Assembly (NCBI GenBank): GCA_025449845.1
Contig: JANWIP010000019.1
Coordinates: 79,369 to 143,368, forward strand
Direction: 5' to 3'
Origin: Solirubrobacteraceae bacterium
GTDB taxonomy: Bacteria; Actinomycetota; Thermoleophilia; Solirubrobacterales; Solirubrobacteraceae
DNA length: 64,000 bases
The notes under the pieces were generated by a model that saw only the letters and a list, made by a program, of their open reading frames with translations, ran no database searches and was not told where the DNA came from. A program made the translations under genes and the position numbers. Below are positions 51,380-59,607 of the stretch, piece after piece. Position 1 is the stretch's first letter, and the number at the start of each line of letters is the position of its first letter.

Positions 51380-52660
51380 TCAGCTCGCGACGGCGCCGCG
51401 CTCCAGCTGACTGCGCACGTCGCCCGTAACCGGCTTGGCATGGCCCGGCCAGGCCGCTGCCGGCTCCAGCGCCGCCAGCTTCAGCATGCTCTGGCGCGCC
51501 TGCTCGGTGTCGTAGTTGTAGACCGCATCCGGCAGGTGCGGCGGGCAGTCGCGGCCCCACATTTCAAGCGTATAGAAGCAGTCCGTGACCAATGCCAGCC
51601 GGTCAGACTCGCGCCACAGCGCGATCTGCCCGGGCGCGTGGCCGGGTATGTGCACCACGCTGAAGCCCGCCACCTCCTCGCCCTCCGTGACGGTGCCCGC
51701 GATCTTCACCGGGCCGCCGTCCCATGCCAGGCGGTGCAGTGCACGGTGGATCTGGCGCTGTGGGGTGGGCAGACCTGACAGCATCGGGTCCCAGTAGCGC
51801 CAGCCGCCGCTGCCTTCGGCGTCCTGCACTTCGTCTGGGTGGCATAGCACCGGCACCCCTAGTGAAGGAGCCGTGCCGCGGTGGTCGGTGTGACCGTGAC
51901 CCAGTACCAGCCGCTTGATGCCGCCTAGCTTGGCGCCTGCCGAGGCCACCGCCCGCACCATCGTGCGCGCGCCGGCGTCGAACACCGTCACCCCGTCCTG
52001 CTCCTCGATCAAATACACGTTGCAGCGGCCCGGCTGGCCCTGCACCACCCACACGCCCTCGGCCACCAGCTTGGCCTCGCCCGGGCCCGTCAGGCGCGTC
52101 TTCAGGTTGAAGGCGCCCATCATGCGCCGCTCCGCGCCTGAGCCCAGCGGCGGCATCATGCCGATCTGCCGCGGTACCGCCATCGTGTCCACGAACACCT
52201 CGTTGCTCTCGATCAGCCCCTCTTTCACGGTGAGCAGGTCGACGCCCTCCAGTGTCAGCGGGTGACCCGTTGGCGCTACGCCGTTCAGCATTCCGGGCCC
52301 CGCGAAGGTGCCCGTCAGGCGCCACTGTACGCCGCAGCGCTCGTCCTCCGTCGTCGTGCTCACGATCTCAAAGCGCAGATCGGGCAGCGCCTCCAGCAGG
52401 CTCCCGATGAATTCGCGCAGGCCCTCACGGCCGCTGAACTGACCCTGGCCGTGCACGTTCTCGTGTCCCTCGGGGACCCACATCGCCACTGCCGCCTCAA
52501 GCTCGCGCGCGTTGATCGCCTCGAAGTACTCCCGCACCACTTTCTCCGCCGCGCTGCCCTCAGCGCGCGTGATGCGCTTGCGCGCGGGCTGGTGGATGTT
52601 CGCGGCAGCCTCCTGCACCTTTGAGGCTGTGCTGCTGGGGGAACCCGTTTCCTCGGCCAT
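51380..52660 (-). CDS. fusion of SnoaL/NTF2-like domain with metallo-beta-lactamase-fold hydrolase
   Basis: A 426-residue protein. AAGGAGG is 6 bases from the ATG at 52660 (a tandem ATG at 52663 is closer). After a Ser/Ala-rich leader, residues ~30-165 form a SnoaL-like cone fold (VVREYFEAINARELEAAVAMW, GREGLREFIGSLL). Residues ~190-425 are an MBL hydrolase: HGHTDHRG metal motif, HIPGHAPGQIAL, VTDCFY and WPGHAKP. The order of an NTF2-like domain before an MBL domain is uncommon. The substrate is unknown. It is divergent from a second MBL gene. Confidence 0.84.
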   Translation of the reverse strand: MAEETGSPSSTASKVQEAAANIHQPARKRITRAEGSAAEKVVREYFEAINARELEAAVAMWVPEGHENVHGQGQFSGREGLREFIGSLLEALPDLRFEIVSTTTEDERCGVQWRLTGTFAGPGMLNGVAPTGHPLTLEGVDLLTVKEGLIESNEVFVDTMAVPRQIGMMPPLGSGAERRMMGAFNLKTRLTGPGEAKLVAEGVWVVQGQPGRCNVYLIEEQDGVTVFDAGARTMVRAVASAGAKLGGIKRLVLGHGHTDHRGTAPSLGVPVLCHPDEVQDAEGSGGWRYWDPMLSGLPTPQRQIHRALHRLAWDGGPVKIAGTVTEGEEVAGFSVVHIPGHAPGQIALWRESDRLALVTDCFYTLEMWGRDCPPHLPDAVYNYDTEQARQSMLKLAALEPAAAWPGHAKPVTGDVRSQLERGAVAS

Positions 52661-52744
52661 CATCTGCCTCCTTCTAGGAACTCCAAGGGGGAAAGCTCGG
52701 TACGGTCTGTGAGCAACTCCGGAAAGACGAAGTCTAGGCCCTTG

Positions 52745-52803
52745 CATGAATGCGCGCCAGCTTCGTGAATGATGCACGCCAACTCGTGAATGCACGCCAA
52801 CTC
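52745..52803. repeat. three ~20-bp imperfect direct repeats between divergent MBL genes
   Basis: Units at 52745-52764, 52765-52785 and 52786-52803 share the pattern GTGAATG..CACGCCAACTC (the first is more diverged). They occupy the 170-bp control region of two divergently transcribed hydrolase genes, so they could be operator sites, or simple duplications. Confidence 0.7.
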
Positions 52804-52830
52804 CGGCGGACCCACTAGGCTCAGCCCCCA

Positions 52831-53829
52831 GTGTCGGAGACGAACACCAAGCGCGAGCTGGGGCGCGGCGAAAGCGTCATGGCCGGCGTCTACCGCCTGC
52901 GCCTGCCTTTGCCCTGGCCGGGCGTGCCTCATTGCAACGCCTGGGCCGTCGCTGCTGGGGACGGCGTGGTGCTGTTCGACACCGGCATGCACCAGCCCGG
53001 CTCCATGGCGCACCTCGAACGGGCCCTCCAGATGTGCCACCTGCGCGTTGAGGACATCAATCTTGTCGTCTGCACTCACGCGCACTCCGACCACTACGGG
53101 CAGGCCGCCACGATCGTCGAGCGCGCTGGATGTGAGCTATGGATGCACCCCAACTACCAGCACATGTCCCAGTGGGCGCAGGACACCGACGCGGCTGTCG
53201 CGCGGCGCCTGGAGGTGGCGCGCCAGAGTGGCGTGCCTGAGGAGCCTCTGCGCCGCTACGCCGAGCAGCGCAAGGATCACGACTCCGGCATCGCCGCCGT
53301 CATCGAGCCCGATCGCGCGCTGCTGCCCGGTGTCACCATCGCCACCGACCTTGGGACCTGGACCGTGCACGAGACGCCCGGCCATGCTCCCTCGCACGTC
53401 TGTCTCTTCCAGCCCGAGCGGCGTCTCTTGATCTCCGGCGATCACCTGCTTGGGCGCATCTCGCTCTTCTTTGACTATGGCTTCTCCCCCGACCCCGTTG
53501 GGGAATTCGTCAATTCGCTCGATGTCGTCGAGCGGCTCGGGGCGCGCCTCTGCCTGCCCGGTCACGGGCGCACCTTCACCGATGTCCATGCCCACATCGA
53601 AGGCAATCGCAAGCTCGTCGCCGAACGCTCCGAGCGCGTGCTTGCCGCGATGGCGCCTGAGCCCGCGACGGCCTTTGAGATGGTGCCGCGCATCTATGAC
53701 GACATCCCCTTCTCTCCCGCCACCGCCGCCTGGCTGTTGATGGAGACGCTGTCCTTTCTGCTGCACCTCCAGGTCACCGGCCGCGCCATCAAGATCCCCG
53801 GTGAGCCGGAGCGCTGGGAACCGGCCTAA
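52831..53829 (+). CDS. metallo-beta-lactamase-fold hydrolase
   Basis: A 332-residue protein. The metal site is CTHAHSDHYGQ, with HETPGHAPSH, ISGDHLLG and LPGHGRTF for the remaining ligands. The C-terminal ~70 residues are helical (PATAAWLLMETLSFLLHLQV), as in the LACTB2-like group that hydrolyses thioesters, lactones or phosphodiesters. The start is GTG at 52831, but an ATG at 52879 (MAGVYRLRLP) is a fair alternative. Confidence 0.84.
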   Translation: MSETNTKRELGRGESVMAGVYRLRLPLPWPGVPHCNAWAVAAGDGVVLFDTGMHQPGSMAHLERALQMCHLRVEDINLVVCTHAHSDHYGQAATIVERAGCELWMHPNYQHMSQWAQDTDAAVARRLEVARQSGVPEEPLRRYAEQRKDHDSGIAAVIEPDRALLPGVTIATDLGTWTVHETPGHAPSHVCLFQPERRLLISGDHLLGRISLFFDYGFSPDPVGEFVNSLDVVERLGARLCLPGHGRTFTDVHAHIEGNRKLVAERSERVLAAMAPEPATAFEMVPRIYDDIPFSPATAAWLLMETLSFLLHLQVTGRAIKIPGEPERWEPA

Positions 53830-53932
53830 CGGCGTCAACTCTGATGCAACTCCGCCGCGGTCGGCGCGCACCACGCGGCCCACACCGCGGAGCCCTCCGG
53901 GCGGAGCTTCTCCAAACAAATACTATCTGTCA

Positions 53933-54877
53933 ATGCGCATCGACAAGCTGCTCGCCACCCCCGGCCCCGTCTTCTCGTTCGAGTTCTTCCCGCCTAAGAC
54001 CGAGCAGGGGGAGGTCAACCTGTATGAGGCGCTTGCTGAGCTGCGCGAGCTCGAGCCTTCCTTCGTGTCCGTCACCTACGGTGCCGGCGGTTCCACGCGC
54101 GCCAAGACGATCGAGATCGTCTCTCGCATCAAACGCGATTTTGATCTGGAGGCCATGGCGCACTTCACCTGCGTCTCGGCCACCGTTGATGAACTGCGCT
54201 CCACGCTCGATGAGATGCGTTCTTGTGGGATCGACAACGTGCTTGCATTGCGCGGCGACCCGCCCAAGGGCGAGCAGGTCTGGAGGAAGACCGAGGGAGG
54301 GCTTGAGTACTCAAGCGAACTCGTCGCGCTCATCAAAGCCGATTACCCCTTCGCCATAGGTGCCGCCTGCTTCCCCGAGACGCACATTCATGCCGTCAGT
54401 CCTCAGGAGGATCTTGAGCATCTGGCCGAGAAGGTTCGCGCGGGCGTCGACTTCCTCATCACCCAGCTGTTCTTCGACAACGCCTTCTACTTCGACTTCC
54501 TCGCGCGCGCGCGCGCTGCTGGTATCGAGGTGCCCATCATCCCCGGCATCCTGCCCATCACTCACATCGGTCAGCTCGAGCGCATGACGCAGATGTGCGG
54601 GGCCTCCATTCCTGACGGTCTGCGCCGCGAGCTGCACGCGCGCGAGGGTCAGGAGGAGGCCGTGCGCGATTTCGGCGTCGCCTACGCCACCCTCCAGTGC
54701 GCCGAGCTGCTTGCGGCCGGCGCGCCCGGCATCCACTTCTACACGCTCAACCGCTCGCCCGCGACCCGCGCCATCCTCAGCGCGCTCAAGCTCGCCAAGC
54801 CTTGGCAGAACGCCATTTACGCTGGCTCGATCTCAAGTCCCTCCGCCACGCGCGGCGAGCCGTCGGCCGCCTCGTAG
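53933..54877 (+). CDS. metF: methylenetetrahydrofolate reductase
   Basis: A 314-residue FAD-containing TIM barrel reducing 5,10-methylene-THF to 5-methyl-THF for methionine synthesis. FSFEFFPPKT holds Glu17, the catalytic acid; SVTYGAGGST, NVLALRGDPP and the late FYTLNRSPAT for folate binding are intact. The ATG at 53933 was chosen by homology; no good ribosome binding site is visible and the ~100 bp upstream contain a GC-rich inverted repeat but no riboswitch I can name. The last 61 bp overlap a convergent small gene. Confidence 0.94.
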   Translation: MRIDKLLATPGPVFSFEFFPPKTEQGEVNLYEALAELRELEPSFVSVTYGAGGSTRAKTIEIVSRIKRDFDLEAMAHFTCVSATVDELRSTLDEMRSCGIDNVLALRGDPPKGEQVWRKTEGGLEYSSELVALIKADYPFAIGAACFPETHIHAVSPQEDLEHLAEKVRAGVDFLITQLFFDNAFYFDFLARARAAGIEVPIIPGILPITHIGQLERMTQMCGASIPDGLRRELHAREGQEEAVRDFGVAYATLQCAELLAAGAPGIHFYTLNRSPATRAILSALKLAKPWQNAIYAGSISSPSATRGEPSAAS

Positions 54878-55095
54878 CGCACGTCCACCGAGTCGTTCTG
54901 ACGGTAGGTGCCCACGCCCCATGCGCCTAGTAGCCAGCGCCAGCCGCTGATTTTGTCCTTGCGCAGCTCCTGCTGGAAGACCAATGCGCCTTCGCTGACC
55001 GAGTAGTCATTTCCCAACTCCTGCGGTACCCCGTTGAGGTACACCGCGTACGGGGGGCGCACGTCGCGCGGGAGCCTCACCTTGGATTGCGTCAT
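54817..55095 (-). CDS. small conserved-looking protein overlapping the metF 3' end
   Basis: 92 residues from ATG 55095. It has a compact sequence with plausible strands (PYAVYLNGVPQELGNDYSV, ALVFQQELRK) and a Trp-rich segment (SGWRWLLGAWGVG). Composition is protein-like rather than shadow-like, and its start faces the YgjP-type gene. Its 3' 61 bp are antisense to metF. No family is recognised. Confidence 0.65.
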   Translation of the reverse strand: MTQSKVRLPRDVRPPYAVYLNGVPQELGNDYSVSEGALVFQQELRKDKISGWRWLLGAWGVGTYRQNDSVDVRYEAADGSPRVAEGLEIEPA

Positions 55096-55154
55096 CGCGT
55101 TGGATTATGCACCCGCGTCTTGCGCCCGGCGGGGCGCGTACCCTCACGGTTCAT

Positions 55155-55829
55155 ATGCCCCGGTCTCTGGCAGCCAGTGCTGACATCGCCTACACCATCC
55201 GCCGCTCCACCCGAGCGCGGCGAGTTCGTGTCAACGTGCATGCCCACTCGGGCGTCGAGGTCGTGCTGCCCGCCGGTGCCCCCGAGCGGGCTGCCGCTGC
55301 CGCCATCGTCGAGCTCAGACCTTGGATCGAGCGGCGCCTGGAGGATGTGCAGGGCGTCCTCGCGCAGATCGCTGAGCGCGGTGCCACCGTGCCCTACCTC
55401 GGAACCACGCTGAGTTTGCAACCCCAGCTCGGGCGTCAGCGCGTGCACCGCCGCGGGGAGAGCTTGCTTGTGCCGCCAGGCGATCCGCGGCCAGCCCTTG
55501 AGCGCTATTACCGGCGCATGGCTCGTCACGAGGTCGCCGAGCGGCTCGATCGTGCCACTGCGGTCGCCGGCACGCCCTACCGCGATCTCGTCATCCGCGC
55601 CCAGCGCACCCGCTGGGCCTCCTGTTCCGCCGCCGGGCGCATGAGCTTCAACTGGCGCCTCTTGCTGGCGCCTGAGAGCGTGCTCGACTATGTCGTCTGG
55701 CACGAGGTCTGCCACCTCCAGGTACTCGATCACTCGCCTCGCTTCTGGGCGTTGCTGGAGCGTCACTGGCCGGGCTATCGCCAGGATCGCGACTGGCTGC
55801 GCCGGCATGGGGCCACGCTGGTGCTGTAG
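55155..55829 (+). CDS. YgjP/SprT-like metallopeptidase (M48-type, DUF45)
   Basis: A 224-residue protein from ATG 55155 (MPRSLAAS); an in-frame GTG/ATG at 55107 would leave only 11 bp to the divergent gene. The zinc motif is WHEVCHLQVLDHSPRFW (HExxH plus a third His). The preceding RTRWASCSAAGRMSFNWRLL is the conserved block of this family. It is related to zinc peptidases of unknown substrate in bacteria; the fold begins with beta strands (YTIRRSTRARRVRVNV). Confidence 0.86.
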   Translation: MPRSLAASADIAYTIRRSTRARRVRVNVHAHSGVEVVLPAGAPERAAAAAIVELRPWIERRLEDVQGVLAQIAERGATVPYLGTTLSLQPQLGRQRVHRRGESLLVPPGDPRPALERYYRRMARHEVAERLDRATAVAGTPYRDLVIRAQRTRWASCSAAGRMSFNWRLLLAPESVLDYVVWHEVCHLQVLDHSPRFWALLERHWPGYRQDRDWLRRHGATLVL

Positions 55830-55925
55830 CCGGGATCGCAGAAGTTCCGCCTGGTCGGGAACGTTGATCTCGTGAGCCATGCGCACGCGAGCATCCCGCA
55901 CATTCTGCCCACCAGGTGAGCCATC

Positions 55926-57098
55926 GTGAGGAAGCCTCCGGCGACAGCCGACCGCGATGCCGGGCGCATCGTCTGCCTGCTGGGGCTCGTCGTCGCTCTG
56001 TTCGTCTGCGCTCTGCCCGCCGCGGCGGTTGCGGATTCGCGGCTATTGGGGGTGTCGTGCACATCCACTCCCAAAGCGTGTCTTGGTGTCGGCAGTACCG
56101 TCAATGGTTCGGGTACGACGGTGACGTTAGGCGAGTCTTGGAACGGCACGTCATGGTCGGTCCAGGAAACTTTGAACCCAAGCGGTGCAAAATCGAGCAA
56201 ACTGCGTGGAGTGTCGGGCTGTGGAGGGTGTAGCACCCGGGCTGTGGGCAGTTTCGTAAACAGCTCAGGTGTCGAAGAAATGCTGGTTGAGGGCCAGCAT
56301 GGCACAGAATGGAAGATCGAGGAAGTTACCAATCCGAGCGGAGCAAAAGCCAGCAGGCTGAATGGCGTGGTGTGTGGGCCCATCGTCATTTGCAATGCCG
56401 TCGGCGACTATGTCAACAGCTCTGGAGTGGAAGTGACGCTCGCCGAGTTCAGCGGAACTGAAAAATGGACGATCAAGAAAACCCAAAATCCAAGTGGCGC
56501 AAAAGCGAGCGCCCTGAGCGGCATTGCGTGCCACCCAATCTCAGTCTGCACCGCTGTTGGCCACTACAAGAACAGTTCGGGCGTCGAAGTGACTCTCGCT
56601 GAGCACCGCACCCCTGAAGAAGAATGGTCCATTCAAGAAACTCCCAACCCCAAAGAAGCCAAAGCAAGCAGCCTATCCGGCGTGTCGTGCAACGAAAACG
56701 CCTGCACAGCGACGGGCCGATACGTAAACAGTGCCGGGACGGAACTCACCCTCGCTGAGTCGTGGAACGGTAAAGCCTGGTCTCTCCAGGAAACTCCTAA
56801 TCCCAAAGATGCCAAAGTAAGCAGCCTGTCGAGTGTGTCGTGCGCGACCGCTGAAGCATGCACTGCAGTCGGCAGCTACACCCACGGCGCAAGCATCACG
56901 GCAACCCTCGCTGAGTCGTGGAACGGCAAAGCCTGGTCTCTTCAGGAACCCCCCAACCCCAAAGAAGCCAAAGCGAGCAACTTTACCGGGGTATCGTGCA
57001 CGTCTGCCGAAGCATGCCTCGCTGTCGGCAGTTCCACCAGTGGCTTGGGCACCGAAATACTGAGCGAGACCTGGAACGGCAAAGAATGGAAAATCTAG
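55926..57098 (+). CDS. secreted protein with about seven ~50-residue beta repeats
   Basis: 390 residues from GTG 55926, with AGGTGAG upstream. The signal peptide is at ~14-37 (IVCLLGLVVALFVCALPAAAVA). The rest is a tandem array: each unit has LxGVSC, a second Cys about 8 residues on, AVGxYxNSSG, TLAExWNGxxWSxQE and NPxxAKAS. The paired cysteines per unit and the strand pattern suggest a disulfide-pinned beta-propeller. It has no anchor motif. Glu is mostly GAA and Lys often AAA, as in the other secreted genes here. Confidence 0.82.
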   Translation: MRKPPATADRDAGRIVCLLGLVVALFVCALPAAAVADSRLLGVSCTSTPKACLGVGSTVNGSGTTVTLGESWNGTSWSVQETLNPSGAKSSKLRGVSGCGGCSTRAVGSFVNSSGVEEMLVEGQHGTEWKIEEVTNPSGAKASRLNGVVCGPIVICNAVGDYVNSSGVEVTLAEFSGTEKWTIKKTQNPSGAKASALSGIACHPISVCTAVGHYKNSSGVEVTLAEHRTPEEEWSIQETPNPKEAKASSLSGVSCNENACTATGRYVNSAGTELTLAESWNGKAWSLQETPNPKDAKVSSLSSVSCATAEACTAVGSYTHGASITATLAESWNGKAWSLQEPPNPKEAKASNFTGVSCTSAEACLAVGSSTSGLGTEILSETWNGKEWKI

Positions 57099-57124
57099 GT
57101 GCTCTCGATCCTGCCGGGCGCGCG

Positions 57125-57490
57125 CTAGGCGCTCTGCCAATTTCCTAGCGCCCGGCGCAGCCCGTCATAGGGCGTCTCCCCCGCCTGCAGCTCCACCAGC
57201 CTGCGGCGCAGGCGCCCGGTGTAGGCCTCGGTCGAGCCGTCGCCGCGCATGTCCACGCCGCCGCGAGGGCCGCTCAGCCAGCCGCCCGGGCCGGCTATCT
57301 CAGCTCGCACTGCGACTTGGCGGGTGGCCTCGAAGCGTTTGCCCGGGACTTGAATCGCTCGGCGTCTCGCGGTGGGGGCCAGTTCGTCGAGCTCGCGCTC
57401 CATCGCGTCGATCGCCTCGCCCGGCGTCTCGAAGCGCCTATGGCCCACACGGGGGCCATCGCGGACGGTCAGGGTCCACTTGCCGTTCAT
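57125..57490 (-). CDS. small protein of unknown function downstream of citrate synthase
   Basis: 121 residues from ATG 57490. The N-terminus (KWTLTVRDGPRVGHRRFETPGEAIDAME) looks like a small alpha/beta domain; the rest is Arg/Gly-rich. It has no membrane or signal segment. It lies 92 bp after the citrate synthase stop on the same strand and is convergent with the secreted repeat protein. Not recognised. Confidence 0.65.
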   Translation of the reverse strand: MNGKWTLTVRDGPRVGHRRFETPGEAIDAMERELDELAPTARRRAIQVPGKRFEATRQVAVRAEIAGPGGWLSGPRGGVDMRGDGSTEAYTGRLRRRLVELQAGETPYDGLRRALGNWQSA

Positions 57491-57582
57491 GCGCGGATAA
57501 TGGCAGCGCAAGCGAGCGGGTGACAGCCACGACCGGTTGACCCTCGGGGTGCCTATGTGGCGACCGGCGGGGCTGGTGCGGA

Positions 57583-58941
57583 TTATCCGCGCTGCGCCAC
57601 CGGCACGTAATCGCGATCGCGCTCGCCGGTGTAGATCTGGCGGGGGCGGGCGATCTTCTGCTCGCTGTCTTTGACCATCTCGAGCCACTGTGCGATCCAG
57701 CCACTCGTGCGGCCGATCGCGAACATCACCGGGAACATTGCCACCGGCAGGCCCAGGGCCTCGTAGATGAGGCCCGAGTAGAAGTCCACGTTGGGGTAGA
57801 GCTTGCGCGAGGTGAAGTAGTCATCGTCCAGCGCGCGCTTCTCAAGCTCCGTGGCGATCTCCAGCAGCGGGCTCTTGCCGCGCACCTCGAAGACCGCATC
57901 CAGATGCTCGCGGATGATGCGTGCGCGGGGGTCGTAGTTCTTGTAGACCCGATGGCCGAAGCCCATCAGGCGCTCATTGCCGGCTTTCACGCCTTCCAGG
58001 AAACCGGGAATGTTCTCGACCGACTCGATCCGCCGCAGCATCCGCAGAGCCTGCTCGTTGGCGCCTCCGTGCAGCGGGCCATACAGCGCCGCCACCCCTG
58101 CCGCCACCGCCGAGTAGGGGTCAACCTGCGTTGAGCCCACCGCGCGCACCGCGCTCGTGGAGGCATTCTGCTCGTGGTCGGCGTGCAGGATGAAGAGCAC
58201 GTCGAGCGCTCGCTCCAGGCGCGGGTCGGGCTCGTACTTGAGCTCCGTCATCTTGTACATCATCCCCAGGAAGTTGCCCGCGTAGTCCAGATCGTTGTCT
58301 GGGTACACATAGGGCTGGCCCATGTTGTGGCGGAAGGCGAACGCTGCCAGCGTCGGCATCTTCGCCAGCAGGCGGATGATCTGGATCGCGCGGATGCCCT
58401 CGTCGTGGATCTGGTTGGCGTCGGGGTAGAAGGTCGACAACGCTCCCACCGAGGCCACCAGCATGCCCATCGGGTTGGCGTCGTAGCGGAAGCCCTGCAT
58501 GAAGTCCTTGACGTTCTCGTGCACGAACGTGTGGATCGTAATCTCGTGCACCCACTCCTGAAGCTGTGCCTCCGTGGGCAGCTCGTCGTGGATCAGCAGG
58601 TAGGCGACCTCCAGGTAGGTCGAGTGCTCGCACAGCTGCTCGATCGAGTAGCCGCGGTGCTGCAGGATGCCGGCGTCGCCGTCGATGTAGGTGATCGAAC
58701 TGCGGCATGAGGCCGTGTTCGTGTAGGCCGGGTCATACGCCATCAGGCCGAAGTCCGACTCATCCACCTTGATCTGGCGCAGGTCCATCGCTCTGACTGT
58801 GCCGTCGGTGATCGGCAGCTCATACGTGGCGCCCGTGCGGCTATCGGTAACAGTCAGGCGCTCCTCTGAGGCGCTCGCGCCGTTGCCAGATGTCTGACCG
58901 ATGGCCTCCCCATGTGCGCCAGCATGCGTCTCGGTACTCAT
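57583..58941 (-). CDS. gltA: citrate synthase
   Basis: A 452-residue type II-like enzyme condensing oxaloacetate and acetyl-CoA. GGAGG lies before the ATG at 58941. SITYIDGDAGILQHRGY, the two catalytic His segments LHADHEQNAS and GPLHGGANEQA, and GFGHRVYKNYDPRA are intact. A hydrophilic N-terminal ~35 residues precede the domain. With acnA and kgd it gives three TCA enzymes in the window, at separate sites. Confidence 0.96.
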   Translation of the reverse strand: MSTETHAGAHGEAIGQTSGNGASASEERLTVTDSRTGATYELPITDGTVRAMDLRQIKVDESDFGLMAYDPAYTNTASCRSSITYIDGDAGILQHRGYSIEQLCEHSTYLEVAYLLIHDELPTEAQLQEWVHEITIHTFVHENVKDFMQGFRYDANPMGMLVASVGALSTFYPDANQIHDEGIRAIQIIRLLAKMPTLAAFAFRHNMGQPYVYPDNDLDYAGNFLGMMYKMTELKYEPDPRLERALDVLFILHADHEQNASTSAVRAVGSTQVDPYSAVAAGVAALYGPLHGGANEQALRMLRRIESVENIPGFLEGVKAGNERLMGFGHRVYKNYDPRARIIREHLDAVFEVRGKSPLLEIATELEKRALDDDYFTSRKLYPNVDFYSGLIYEALGLPVAMFPVMFAIGRTSGWIAQWLEMVKDSEQKIARPRQIYTGERDRDYVPVAQRG

Positions 58942-58952
58942 CTGTCCTCCTG

Positions 58953-59537
58953 TCACGTGGTCTGAGTTACACCGTAGCGGCTCTCCGTTGCCTCCACCTG
59001 ACCCTGGTAGTGGCTGCCGAGCTCCTTGTGCCCATAGGGGCGCTGAGCGGGCGCGTCGAGCGTCATGAACGACAGCTGCGCGATCGGCAAACCGGGGTAG
59101 AGCTTGATCGGTACGCGCGTCAGGTTGTTGAGCTCCAGCGTCAGCGTGCCTTTCCAGCCGGGGTCGCAGAAGCCGGCGGTGGCGTGCACGATCAGGCCTA
59201 GGCGCCCGAGTGAGCTCTTGCCCTCGATCCTCGCCACGATGTCATCCGGCAGCTCCACGTGCTCCAGCGTTCTGCCCAGGCAGAACTCGCCTGGGTGGAT
59301 CACGAACGGCTCGCCATCCGGGGGGACCACCTGCTCGGTCAACTCCGTCGGTGGCTCGCGCAGGTCGATCGCCGTGATGCGATGATTGCTGAACACGCGA
59401 AAGGAGCCGCCCAGGCGCAGGTCCACGCTTGCCGGCTGCACCATGTCCTCGTCCCACGGGTCGAGCTTGATGCGCCCCGCGGCCACCATGCGCATGATCG
59501 TGGCGTCGGACAGGACCGAGCAGGGGGGCTGGCTCAT
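58953..59537 (-). CDS. dcd: dCTP deaminase (probably dUMP-forming, bifunctional)
   Basis: A 194-residue protein. QPASVDLRL, GKSSLGRLGL and HATAGFCDPGWKG are the trimeric dUTPase/Dcd core; the catalytic Glu lies in LTLELNN. The HATAGF form and the C-terminal SHYQGQ resemble the Mycobacterium enzyme, which converts dCTP directly to dUMP. The ATG at 59537 is part of a 35-bp tandem repeat and overlaps the stop of a 12-codon upstream ORF. Confidence 0.93.
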   Translation of the reverse strand: MSQPPCSVLSDATIMRMVAAGRIKLDPWDEDMVQPASVDLRLGGSFRVFSNHRITAIDLREPPTELTEQVVPPDGEPFVIHPGEFCLGRTLEHVELPDDIVARIEGKSSLGRLGLIVHATAGFCDPGWKGTLTLELNNLTRVPIKLYPGLPIAQLSFMTLDAPAQRPYGHKELGSHYQGQVEATESRYGVTQTT

Positions 59538-59572
59538 ATCGCGGGCAGCGCCGGGCAGCGAGGTTGACTCAT
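59534..59572 (-). CDS. upstream ORF 2 of dcd (12 codons), chained by ATGA
   Basis: It encodes MSQPRCPALPAI and stops at TGA, whose bases overlap the dcd ATG (ATGA). The peptide resembles the dcd N-terminus (MSQPPCSVLS) and the preceding uORF. It is seen in sequence; translation is not shown, and there is no strong ribosome binding site. Confidence 0.4.
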   Translation of the reverse strand: MSQPRCPALPAI

Positions 59573-59607
59573 ATGGCAAGAAGGGCAGGGCAGCGAAGTT
59601 TGCTCAT
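59569..59607 (-). CDS. upstream ORF 1 of dcd (12 codons), chained by ATGA
   Basis: It encodes MSKLRCPALLAI and stops at TGA overlapping the ATG of uORF 2. It starts 28 bp after the stop of the small membrane protein gene, so ribosomes leaving that gene could feed the chain. Translation is a prediction. Confidence 0.4.
   Translation of the reverse strand: MSKLRCPALLAI

Noticed and set aside
53830..53932. Riboswitch before metF
   Set aside because: About 100 bp with one GC-rich inverted repeat; I could not match a SAM, SAH or cobalamin riboswitch core. A covariance-model search would decide.
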